From positions 124,001 to 188,000 of the forward strand of contig NZ_CANLCY010000004.1 in assembly GCF_947489255.1 (NCBI RefSeq): 64,000 bases of DNA, given 5' to 3'. This DNA is from an uncultured Microbacterium sp. GTDB taxonomy: Bacteria > Actinomycetota > Actinomycetes > Actinomycetales > Microbacteriaceae. Within the stretch, counting starts at the first letter, position 1, and each line of letters starts with the position of its first letter. Made by a program: the position numbers and the translations under genes. The notes beneath the pieces were generated by a model. That model was not told the DNA's origin, searched no databases, and saw nothing but the letters and a program-made list of their open reading frames with translations. Of the stretch, positions 29,562 to 39,583 are shown in pieces.

Positions 29562-30221
29562 ATGGACACCAACATCGTCGGCGTGGGAGTCGGAATCACC
29601 GATCGATTCCGCTCGGTGGTCGAAGAGAAGGTCAGCCGCATCGAGCACCTGGCTCCCCGAGCCCACACGCTCGAGGTCAAGGTCACGCATCGCTCCTATC
29701 GCAACGGTCGAATGGAAGACGACACGGTCGAGCTCACCCTCGACGGCAAGGGCCCTGTGGTGCGTGCCGAGGCCACGGACGCCGACAAGTTCGCCGCTCT
29801 CGACCTCGCGGTCGACAAGATCTCGGAACAGGTGCGTCGCGCGAAGGACAAGCGCGTCGACGCCCGCAACCACCCTCGCGGCGCGAAGTTCGAGAAGGGC
29901 ACCGGAGAACTCGCCGGGATCGACGTCGAACCCGCCTCCGTCGACGTGCTGCGCGCCGTCGCCACCGGGTCCGTCCCGGTGCAGGCCGAGGCCGAAGAAG
30001 AGGATTACTGCCCCGTCGTCATCCGGCAGAAGGAGTTCGAGGCCGAGTGGATGACGGTCGAAGACGCGGTCGACCGCATGGAGCTGGTCGGGCACGATTT
30101 CTTCCTCTTCATCGACGCGCGCACCGACCACCCCAGCGTCGTCTACCGCCGCAAGGGATGGGACTACGGCGTGATCGAGCTGACGACGCAGGCGTCGCCG
30201 GCGGTGCCCGTCGCATCCTGA
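29562..30221 (+). CDS. hpf: long-form ribosome hibernation promoting factor
   Basis: 219 aa, S30AE domain at the N-terminus (about 1-105, with KVTHRSYRNGRMEDDTVELTL) plus the C-terminal dimerisation domain (about 155-210, VVIRQKEFEAEWMTVEDAVDRMELVGHDFFLF). Long HPF joins two 70S ribosomes into inactive 100S dimers in stationary phase. AAGGAGGT precedes the ATG. A strong bidirectional terminator follows. Confidence 0.96.
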   Translation: MDTNIVGVGVGITDRFRSVVEEKVSRIEHLAPRAHTLEVKVTHRSYRNGRMEDDTVELTLDGKGPVVRAEATDADKFAALDLAVDKISEQVRRAKDKRVDARNHPRGAKFEKGTGELAGIDVEPASVDVLRAVATGSVPVQAEAEEEDYCPVVIRQKEFEAEWMTVEDAVDRMELVGHDFFLFIDARTDHPSVVYRRKGWDYGVIELTTQASPAVPVAS

Positions 30222-30229
30222 CGCGGTGA

Positions 30230-30269
30230 ACGACGAAGCCCCCGGCCGAGCGGCCGGGGGCTTCGTCGT
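30230..30269. terminator. bidirectional terminator between hpf and the coiled-coil gene
   Basis: A perfect 18-bp stem (ACGACGAAGCCCCCGGCC and its complement) with a GAGC loop separates two convergent genes. Confidence 0.9.
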
Positions 30270-30283
30270 GGACGGGCGAGATG

Positions 30284-31597
30284 TCAGCCGTCGAAGATGT
30301 CGCCCAGCAGCGAACCGATGACGAGGCCGCCGAGCATGCCGCCGACCATGTTGCCGCCGCCCATGCCGCCGCCGCGGCCATAACCGCCACCGCGACCGTG
30401 ACCGTCGCCGCCCCAGTCGTTGGGGCGGGACTGCTCGATGTCCCGCTGCGCGATCTGGAGGGCCTCGGATGCCAGCGACCCGGCACGACGAGCGGTGGCG
30501 AGGGTCGTCTCGCGCTGATCCTCGGCGACGGGGCCGAGGGGGAGACCGGCGCGCAGGCGTTCGGCTTCGACGAATCGGGTGCGGGCGTCGGCTCCGATCC
30601 AGCCGCGGTGTCCGGTGATGAGACCGCGTGCGACCGCCAGCTGACGGTCAGCGTCATCGATCGCGTGCTCCACCTGCTCCTGCGACGGCACCGGGCGGGC
30701 GGCGCGTTCGCGGGCGAGGTCGAGGTCGGAGTTGGCCTGGCGCAGAGACGAGAGCGCGGCGAAGGGATCGCTGCGCGTGCCCGACGCGGGCAGCGCGGAC
30801 AGGGCCTGCTGGAGGGTGGCCATTGCCTTGGTCACGATGGGCGTCTGGGGACCCATCCGCGCCTCGATCAGGTCGTTGCGCGAGTCGTCGACGACGGCGG
30901 CGAGAGTCGACTCGGCGCGCAGCGCCTCGATCTCGAACGTGTCGACGGCGTCCAGAAGCGATTCGGCGCGACGCACCGCCTCGGTCGCCGCCTCGAGGGC
31001 GACGGAGGCCTGCTCGCGCTGGCCGGCTTCTCGACGTCGCTCCGACACGCTCGCGGTGTGCACGGCGAAGTCGAGCAGCTGCTCGATCTCGTCGGGATTG
31101 CCGCCGATCTGGGCGAGAGCGGAGTCGCTGTAGCGACGCGAGAGCCGCTCGACGACCTCGCGGGCGTTGGGCACGCGCTCCGCGAGCCGGTCGCGGTCCG
31201 CGCGCACGCGGGCGAGGATCTCCGGTGCGCGGCGCACGGCGTCGATCTTGGGCTGGAGCACCTGCGTGCGCTCCTCGAGCAGATCCTCCGCCCACTCCGA
31301 CAGCTGGATGATGCGCGCGTTGCGCGTGCGCAGCTCTTCCTTGGTGTCGGGGATCTCGTCGTGGTTCAGCTGGTGCAGCTGGAACGCCTCGGCGAGGTGC
31401 GTGCGGACCGAGTCCAGAGCCGCCGCGAGGTCTTCCGTGGCCTTGTCGCCGAGCTCGGCGCGGGCGAAGTCGAGCTCGTCGGAGGTGAGGCGGACCCGCT
31501 CGTCGGCGGCGACGATCGCGAGCTCCGCTCGACGGGCGAGATCGGCATCCGCCGCGTCCTGCTCTTCGCGCTTCCTTTTGCCCCAGAAACCGGCCAT
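30284..31597 (-). CDS. coiled-coil protein resembling the tail of TPM-domain proteins
   Basis: 437 aa, mostly charged Ala/Arg/Glu-rich helices (residues 15-370) with several heptad-like stretches. The end is Gly-rich (GGDGHGRGGGYGRGGGMGGG), followed by a short hydrophobic GGMLGGLVIGSLLGDIF. The early DELDFARAELGDKATEDL and LHQLNHDEIPDTKEELR pieces resemble the C-terminal part of actinobacterial TPM-domain (phosphatase-like) proteins, but the TPM domain itself is absent. No signal peptide is evident. Function unknown. It converges on hpf and is divergent from secA. Confidence 0.65.
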   Translation of the reverse strand: MAGFWGKRKREEQDAADADLARRAELAIVAADERVRLTSDELDFARAELGDKATEDLAAALDSVRTHLAEAFQLHQLNHDEIPDTKEELRTRNARIIQLSEWAEDLLEERTQVLQPKIDAVRRAPEILARVRADRDRLAERVPNAREVVERLSRRYSDSALAQIGGNPDEIEQLLDFAVHTASVSERRREAGQREQASVALEAATEAVRRAESLLDAVDTFEIEALRAESTLAAVVDDSRNDLIEARMGPQTPIVTKAMATLQQALSALPASGTRSDPFAALSSLRQANSDLDLARERAARPVPSQEQVEHAIDDADRQLAVARGLITGHRGWIGADARTRFVEAERLRAGLPLGPVAEDQRETTLATARRAGSLASEALQIAQRDIEQSRPNDWGGDGHGRGGGYGRGGGMGGGNMVGGMLGGLVIGSLLGDIFDG

Positions 31598-31781
31598 GGA
31601 TCGATCCTAAGCGGCGGTTTCCGAGGCGTCGCCGTGTGTTCGCTACGGGCGCGCACAGAGACTTTCGGATTGCGGCCTCCTCGCAGGTCACGAACGGGTA
31701 ACACGGATAGCATGAGGGTCGTATGCCTGTTCGCAGGCCGGCGTCCGCGCGGGCGCCGCACCCGACAGATGGAGATTCTTC

Positions 31782-34580
<2,799 letters not shown>

Positions 34581-34593
34581 AAGTAACCGATAC

Positions 34594-34629
34594 CGGATGC
34601 CGTGTCCCCGCGTGGGGGCACGGCATCCG
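34594..34629 (+). terminator. terminator after secA
   Basis: A 16-bp stem with one G-T pair (CGGATGCCGTG... / ...CACGGCATCCG, GCGT loop) starts 14 bp after the secA stop. Its arms contain the GGATGCC/GGCATCC heptamer. Confidence 0.8.
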
Positions 34630-34644
34630 TCGTCTCCGCGCGGA

Positions 34645-34731
34645 GTCGTGCCGTGCCGTGCCGTGCCGTCGGGCGCGTGCCGTGCCGTTCCGTCGGGCGC
34701 GTGCCGTGCCGTGCCGCCGGGCGGAGGTCGG
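34645..34731. repeat. simple tandem repeat of GTGCC units with GTCGGGCGC interruptions
   Basis: The gap between secA and the aminotransferase holds GTGCC repeated in runs (34648-34668, 34677-34690, 34701-34715), interrupted by CGTCGGGCGC. It looks like a slippage-prone array. No gene or other signal is seen in 34630-34855. Confidence 0.75.
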
Positions 34732-34855
34732 GCGCGACGCGCCGGACCGAGGCCTGCCGATGACGGGGTGTCGACGGTGTCCTCCGCGAGATGGTGCCGT
34801 AGAGGGTGGGAGGGTGCGGTCCACCGGGTGTCGATTGGCCGGATCGGCCCGGGGA

Positions 34856-34861
34856 TATCCT
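34856..34861 (+). promoter_or_regulatory. putative -10 box (TATCCT) of the aminotransferase, leaderless
   Basis: TATCCT ends 6 nt before the ATG at 34868 and decides this start over in-frame codons up to 210 bp upstream. Confidence 0.6.
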
Positions 34862-34867
34862 GAACCG

Positions 34868-36094
34868 ATGAGCCCGCTTCGCCCTCTCGACCAGTCGTCC
34901 AAGCTGAAAGACGTCCTCTACGAGATCCGCGGGGAGGCCCTCGTCGAGGCCGATCGACTCGAGGCCGAGGGGCACGCGATCCTCAAGCTCAACACCGGCA
35001 ACCCGGCGATCTTCGGTTTCGAGGCGCCGCACCAGATCGTGCGCGACATGATCGCGTCGGTGCCGAACGCGCACGGCTACAGCGACAGCCGCGGCATCCT
35101 GTCGGCTCGGCGTGCCGTGGTGTCGCGCTACGAGCAGGAGCCCGGCTTCCCGCACCTCGACCCCGACCACGTCTTCCTCGGCAACGGGGTGTCCGAGCTC
35201 ATCACGATGACCATGCAGGCGCTGCTCGACGAGGGCGACGAGGTGCTCATCCCCGCCCCCGACTACCCCCTGTGGACGGCGATGACCAGCCTGGGCGGGG
35301 GCACGCCCGTGCACTACCTGTGCGATGAGCAGCGCGAGTGGCAGCCCGACCTCGACGACATCCGGTCGAAGATCACCCCGCGCACCAAGGCGATCGTCGT
35401 CATCAACCCGAACAACCCGACCGGCGCCGTGTACTCGCGCGAGATCCTCGACGGCATCGCCGACATCGCGCGGGAGAACTCCCTCCTCGTGCTGGCCGAC
35501 GAGATCTACGACCGCATCCTCTTCGACGACGCCGTGCACATCCCCATGGCCACGGTCGCGCCCGACCTGCTGGTGTTGACCTTCAACGGCCTGTCGAAGA
35601 CGTACCGCGTCGCGGGCTACCGCTCGGGCTGGCTCGCGATCACCGGCCCCAAGGAGCACGCGCAGGGCTTTTTGCACGGCATCAACCTGCTGGCGTCCAC
35701 GCGTCTGTGCCCGAACGTGCCCGCGCAGTTCGCGGTGCAGGCGGCGCTGTCGGGCGTGCAGTCGATCGACGCGCTCATCGCCCCCACCGGTCGTCTGCAC
35801 GAGCAGAGGGATGCCGCCTGGCAGGGCCTCGAGGCCATTCCCGGGGTGTCGTGCGTCATGCCGCGCGGCGCTCTCTACGCGTTCCCGCGCTTCGACCCCG
35901 AGGTGTACGAGATCCCCGACGACGCCCAGTTCGTGCGCGATTTCCTCCTCGCCGAGCACGTGCTGCTCGTGCAGGGGTCGGGTTTCAACTGGCCGGCCAC
36001 CGACCACGTGCGCATCGTGACGCTGCCCGAGGCCCGCGTCATCAGCGACGCAATCGAACGGCTCGGCAACTTCCTCGCGTCCTGGCGGCCCTGA
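34868..36094 (+). CDS. PLP-dependent aminotransferase, AlaA/AspC-like (class I)
   Basis: 408 aa, fold type I aminotransferase. Substrate and cofactor motifs: KLNTGNPAIFGF near the N-terminus, INPNNPTGAVYS, LADEIYDRILFDD, and the Schiff-base lysine in NGLSKTYRVAGYRSGW. This sequence is close to the AlaA/Rv0337c-type glutamate-pyruvate (alanine) aminotransferases of actinobacteria. It is intact. The 3' 675 bp (from 35420) is duplicated at 37730-38403 after a 1.6-kb insert, so it marks an integration point. Confidence 0.9.
   Translation: MSPLRPLDQSSKLKDVLYEIRGEALVEADRLEAEGHAILKLNTGNPAIFGFEAPHQIVRDMIASVPNAHGYSDSRGILSARRAVVSRYEQEPGFPHLDPDHVFLGNGVSELITMTMQALLDEGDEVLIPAPDYPLWTAMTSLGGGTPVHYLCDEQREWQPDLDDIRSKITPRTKAIVVINPNNPTGAVYSREILDGIADIARENSLLVLADEIYDRILFDDAVHIPMATVAPDLLVLTFNGLSKTYRVAGYRSGWLAITGPKEHAQGFLHGINLLASTRLCPNVPAQFAVQAALSGVQSIDALIAPTGRLHEQRDAAWQGLEAIPGVSCVMPRGALYAFPRFDPEVYEIPDDAQFVRDFLLAEHVLLVQGSGFNWPATDHVRIVTLPEARVISDAIERLGNFLASWRP
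35420..36094 (+). repeat. aminotransferase 3' segment, copy 1 of a long direct repeat
   Basis: This stretch, starting at ACCGGCGCCGTG, is nearly identical to 37730-38403. Only about eight or nine base differences were seen by eye. Confidence 0.9.
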
Positions 36095-36098
36095 GGGA

Positions 36099-36158
36099 AC
36101 GGAGCGCGGGTCTGGGACCACGGCCATGAGGCTGGCGTGTCACAGCCCCGCGCTCCGT
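36099..36158 (+). terminator. long-loop hairpin after the aminotransferase
   Basis: ACGGAGCGCGGG (36099-36110) and CCCGCGCTCCGT (36147-36158) are perfectly complementary over 12 bp with a 36-nt loop. It could end the aminotransferase transcript or the minus-strand island genes. Confidence 0.5.
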
Positions 36159-36167
36159 CGTTCAGTC

Positions 36168-36428
36168 TCAGCGCTCGTCGGATTGCTTGCAAAATGGATT
36201 TTCTCTGCGCCTGTGCGACCAGTCCGTGACGATGGTCGCCGTGCTCCACAGGACGAGGGGTGAGGCTGAGAGGGGGCCCAGCCACGAACTCGCTCCCGGG
36301 TGATCCACGCAGGCCGCTGTCAGAGCCAGGAACCAAGCGACGGAGCCCGCGAGGAGGAATGCGCGCCAAGGGGAGAGCAGGACACGAAGTCGAGCCTTCA
36401 ACGATTTACGATACTCGTCACCATTCAT
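36168..36428 (-). CDS. small two-helix membrane protein, candidate immunity/partner protein
   Basis: 86 aa from the ATG at 36428, which overlaps the stop of the upstream secreted-protein gene by ATGA. A basic N-terminus (YRKSLKARLRVLLSPWR) precedes two hydrophobic helices (about 21-42 and 48-68), and the C-terminus is charged (DWSHRRRENPF). No family recognised. Tight coupling to a secreted protein with a hydrophobic Cys-containing tail makes an immunity or export partner conceivable. This is inference from context only. Base composition is atypical for the window. Confidence 0.55.
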   Translation of the reverse strand: MNGDEYRKSLKARLRVLLSPWRAFLLAGSVAWFLALTAACVDHPGASSWLGPLSASPLVLWSTATIVTDWSHRRRENPFCKQSDER

Positions 36429-37432
36429 CGGCACGTCCCCCCGCTATACGTACCAAACCACGGAGCCCAGGTTGGGGGGATGCCGGGGAGGTATGTCATA
36501 TACAGCTCGAGGCAGCGGCGGGGCCGAGAGTTCTGAGCTACACCTGCCGTATATACGGCAGAACCTGTGATGGCAAGGCATGTCGCTCCAGCGGCGGCCG
36601 CGCCGGCGGGACCGCCCGCTGCCGTCCCTGCCGCCGCGCATACCGCGGTGACTCCGGTCGCTGCCCAGCCTCCGCTGGCAATAGTGGCGGTCTCTGCGCG
36701 GTTCCAGCGCACTCGAAATTGATTCCATGCGGTGATCGACCATTGTGGGTCCGCGACAACTGGGTACACGGTTTTCTCGTCCGTGATCACATGTTGGGTC
36801 AGAACACCGTCACGGACCTCGTAATTCGTCTTCACCTCGTTTCCTAACGCGTCGACTGCCCACGCGGGTTGAACGTAACCGATGACAACCGACACGTCCT
36901 GAGGCGAATGATCCGACGCGTCCAGAACGGGTTGTGTGAGCTCGAGGCGCCCATCGGCCAGGGGCTCTGCCTCGACGTTCTCGGGGAGCTCGTACTCGAA
37001 AAAGCGGTCCATCGTGTCGCTATCGATCACCGTTGAGACGCGCGCACCGTCGGGCAGCGGCTGAACGGTGACGTCAGCATCACCGCCGTCAGCAACGAAA
37101 ACGGTTGTGCCGGAGGAGACGCTAACCGCCCGCGAGGCACTCACGTCTTTCGGGAGAGGGATCGCGAACCCCTCACCATCAGACCCTGCCACGACCACCT
37201 CACCTTTCGTCGTGGACGGTACGAGAATCGTGACATCCGGAAGATCTGATGTGGAAGACGTGTCGACAGCTGCATTCATGTCCACAGCGGCCTGTTCCAC
37301 CAGACGCGCTATCGATTCCGCATCACTCGGAACTTCTTCCGCTCGCGCCGCTGGCGTGACAGAAAGCGCGCAGAGAAGCAAGCCGGCACAGACTGCTGAG
37401 ACGAGTTCGCGACGAGGTCGACGTGTGATCAT
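36425..37432 (-). CDS. secreted protein with Gly/Ala-rich Cys-containing C-terminal domain
   Basis: 335 aa. A signal peptide (about 1-31: RRPRREL, hydrophobic core VSAVCAGLLLCALSV, cleavage near AARA-EE). Residues 60-220 form a beta-rich region. The YPVVADP block at 223-229 resembles, from memory, a module seen before variable C-termini in actinobacterial secreted proteins. The last 100 residues hold a hydrophobic Gly/Ala stretch (253-300) and four Cys (C265, C285, C307, C334), recalling small membrane-active peptides. The ATG at 37432 has GGGAG upstream. Lower G+C than neighbours and location in the insert suggest acquisition. Function unproven. Confidence 0.65.
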   Translation of the reverse strand: MITRRPRRELVSAVCAGLLLCALSVTPAARAEEVPSDAESIARLVEQAAVDMNAAVDTSSTSDLPDVTILVPSTTKGEVVVAGSDGEGFAIPLPKDVSASRAVSVSSGTTVFVADGGDADVTVQPLPDGARVSTVIDSDTMDRFFEYELPENVEAEPLADGRLELTQPVLDASDHSPQDVSVVIGYVQPAWAVDALGNEVKTNYEVRDGVLTQHVITDEKTVYPVVADPQWSITAWNQFRVRWNRAETATIASGGWAATGVTAVCAAAGTAAGGPAGAAAAGATCLAITGSAVYTAGVAQNSRPRRCLELYMTYLPGIPPTWAPWFGTYSGGTCR

Positions 37433-37729
37433 GCTGACTCCCAATAGGTTGTTTCGCGGGCGTTTGCTCCGCACGCCGCCTGCATATCCCATGCCTAGGT
37501 CCGCCATTTGGGGGACGCCGGGGTCGGAACTCTCCGGGTGAAAACCCTCTTGAACCCCGTTCGGAGCCGACGAGGCGCGCGGGCTACCGCGCGGAGTCCG
37601 CCTGGCGAAGAGTGAGATACCGCCAGCAGAGAGAGCTCAGCCGGGGTTCGCGGCGGGGTCACTTCAAGTGAATTCACCCGCAAGCCGACCCAATAGACCC
37701 TCTCGAACCGTCGAAGCGTTGTCGGCGCA

Positions 37730-38403
37730 ACCGGCGCCGTGTACTCGCGCGAGATCCTCGACGGCATCGCCGACATCGCGAGGGAGAACTCCCTCCTCGT
37801 GCTGGCCGACGAGATCTACGACCGCATCCTCTTCGACGAAGCCGTGCACATCCCCATGGCCACGGTCGCGCCCGACCTGCTGGTGTTGACCTTCAACGGC
37901 CTGTCGAAGACGTACCGCGTCGCGGGCTACCGCTCGGGCTGGCTCGCGATCACCGGCCCCAAGGAGCACGCGCAGGGCTTCCTGCACGGCATCAATCTGC
38001 TGGCGTCCACGCGTCTGTGCCCGAACGTGCCCGCGCAGTTCGCGGTGCAGGCGGCGCTGTCGGGCGTGCAGTCGATCGACGCGCTCATCGCCCCGACCGG
38101 TCGTCTGCACGAGCAGAGGGATGCCGCCTGGCAGGGCCTCGAGGCCATTCCCGGGGTGTCGTGCGTCATGCCGCGCGGCGCGCTCTACGCGTTCCCGCGC
38201 TTCGACCCCGAGGTGTACGAGATCCCCGACGACGCCCAGTTCGTGCGCGATTTCCTCCTCGCCGAGCACGTGCTGCTCGTGCAGGGGTCGGGTTTCAACT
38301 GGCCGGCCACCGACCACGTGCGCATCGTGACGCTGCCCGAGGCCCGGTGATCAGCGACGCGATCGAACGGCTCGGCAACTTCCTCGCGTCCTGGCGGCCG
38401 TGA
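37730..38403 (+). pseudogene. truncated, frameshifted duplicate of the aminotransferase 3' end (repeat copy 2)
   Basis: This covers the part of the aminotransferase from ACCGGCGCCGTG to the end and is about 99% identical to 35420-36094. It lacks the first 184 codons. Near 38345, CCCGCGTCATC in the intact gene is replaced by CCCGGTGATC, so a base is lost and the frame ends in a premature TGA at 38348-38350. No promoter is present and PLP-domain residues upstream of the junction are missing, so it is not expected to be functional. Confidence 0.9.
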
Positions 38404-38429
38404 CGCCGCACGCGCAGTGCTGACCGGCG

Positions 38430-38456
38430 CGCCGGAGCGTGTGGCGTCCTCCGGCG
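38430..38456. terminator. hairpin between the pseudogene and the Rv3235-like gene
   Basis: CGCCGGAG and CTCCGGCG pair over 8 bp with an 11-nt loop. It lies between convergent units. Confidence 0.45.
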
Positions 38457-38504
38457 GGCCGGAGCGCGGCCGGCCGTGACGGATGTCGCGCGAGGCGAGC
38501 TCGA

Positions 38505-38939
38505 TCAGAGCAGTCCCAGGGCCGTCACGCGCCAGCGGCCGTCCATCCCCTCGAGACGCAGCGCGATGGCGCGTGTCCGCACGCGCGCGGATGCCGTGAC
38601 GGTCGCCTCGATGACTCCGTCGGCGGGGGAGGAGATGTGCACGCTGCGGATCTCGTGGACGTCGCGTCGAGCGGGCACGCGCCGGGCGCTGCGGGCGCGG
38701 GCGGCGAGGTTGGCGCGCGTGACGAGGGAGCGGTAGACCTCCTCCGACAGCCAGCGGGCGAGCTGCTCGACCTCTCGTACGCCGGCGAGGACTTCCAGGA
38801 TGCCGCGCACGATGTTGCGCACGAACACCTCGGGCGGGGGCAGCTGCGCGGTCGAGGTCTTCTGCCGGGCGAAGAACTCCTCACCGCGTGGTCGCGATGA
38901 GCGGGGGCGTCCCGGATCGGGTTCGGCTGCGAATGACAT
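38505..38939 (-). CDS. Rv3235-family protein
   Basis: 144 aa. After a disordered Pro/Arg-rich start (MSFAAEPDPGRPRSSRPRG), the rest forms an alpha+beta domain with FVRNIVRGILEVLAGVREVEQLARWL and a final RLEGMDGRWRVTALGLL strand pair, as in the Rv3235 family near secA in actinobacteria. Function unknown. The ATG at 38939 is chosen because upstream codons run through a non-conserved Ser/Arg-rich stretch. Confidence 0.75.
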   Translation of the reverse strand: MSFAAEPDPGRPRSSRPRGEEFFARQKTSTAQLPPPEVFVRNIVRGILEVLAGVREVEQLARWLSEEVYRSLVTRANLAARARSARRVPARRDVHEIRSVHISSPADGVIEATVTASARVRTRAIALRLEGMDGRWRVTALGLL

Positions 38940-39076
38940 GGGTCTCCTCCGTCGTGCGGATTCGGCGAGTGCGGATGACGTGCGGCCGACAGTAGGGGAG
39001 CGCGGAATCCCGATGCGGCGCATATGCGGCACCTGTGGATGACCGATGCGACGGGTGAGGTGGGGAGGAGACGCCG

Positions 39077-39358
39077 TCAGTCGCCGTGACGCACCTCTCC
39101 GCGACCCCACAGCTCGGGGAAGCTCGCTGCCTGCGACTGTCGCCAGAGCGCCGCCCGGCGGGTGTCCTCGGTCCGGGAGTCGACGTATATGTCGACGCTG
39201 TCTTGATCGATGCGCCACCGGGCGGGTGAGCCCACCTCCGCTCCTCGCAGATGCCCCTCGTGCACGAGGGCGATGACGTCGTCCGGCGCGACCGCGAGGA
39301 CGGCGGCGACGTGTTCGAGGTCGACGAACCTCTCTTCGGGTGAAGGATCAGCTGGCAT
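39077..39358 (-). CDS. small helix-turn-helix (excisionase-like) DNA-binding protein
   Basis: 93 aa. ERFVDLEHVAAVLAVAPDDVIALVHEGHLRGAEVGSPARWRIDQDSVDIYVDSR matches the MerR/Xis-like winged-helix fold of helix-turn-helix family 17 proteins, a chromosomal family in actinobacteria next to the Rv3235 and PdtaS genes. Target unknown. The ATG at 39358 is the only ATG near the domain start. A longer start is possible, because the frame is open upstream. Confidence 0.75.
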   Translation of the reverse strand: MPADPSPEERFVDLEHVAAVLAVAPDDVIALVHEGHLRGAEVGSPARWRIDQDSVDIYVDSRTEDTRRAALWRQSQAASFPELWGRGEVRHGD

Positions 39359-39571
39359 CCGCTCATGATGTCCCCCGTTTCGGGGGTGCACGGGATTCAC
39401 CCGGACGCGACCGACGGGGTGGCTGATCGCGCGCGCTTCGGTTCCGAGCGAGATCTCCCGCGAGTGCGTTTCGCCCACCCCGTGCCGGTGGCCTACCCAA
39501 AATTCACCAGAGGTATCACCCGGTGCGGTCGGACGGGGCCGTGCGACGCGCGTCGGTCCGGGAGCGGCCCC

Positions 39572-39577
39572 TAGGGT
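39572..39577 (+). promoter_or_regulatory. putative -10 box (TAGGGT) of the PdtaS-like kinase, leaderless
   Basis: TAGGGT ends 6 nt before the GTG at 39584. Confidence 0.55.
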
Positions 39578-39583
39578 GGAGGG

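Larger units (their letters stand above)
36098..37729. other. inserted lower-G+C segment between direct repeats (small genomic island)
   Basis: About 1.6 kb, visibly lower in G+C than all neighbours (A/T-ending codons and words such as ATATACG and AAAATGG are common), lies between the two copies of the aminotransferase 3' end. It carries two minus-strand genes and no integrase, transposase or terminal inverted repeat that I can see. The stretch 37433-37729 has no convincing gene. It contains a GTGAATTCAC palindrome near 37668 and the probable promoter of the secreted-protein gene. Confidence 0.8.

Noticed and set aside
36260..36847. Plus-strand frame of 195 codons in the insert
   Set aside because: It runs opposite to the secreted-protein and membrane-protein genes, which have a signal peptide, ribosome binding site and ATGA coupling; the opposite frame has none.
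37739..38350. Intact-looking 203-codon aminotransferase frame
   Set aside because: It lacks the N-terminal half and ends early by frameshift; it is the duplicated 3' fragment.
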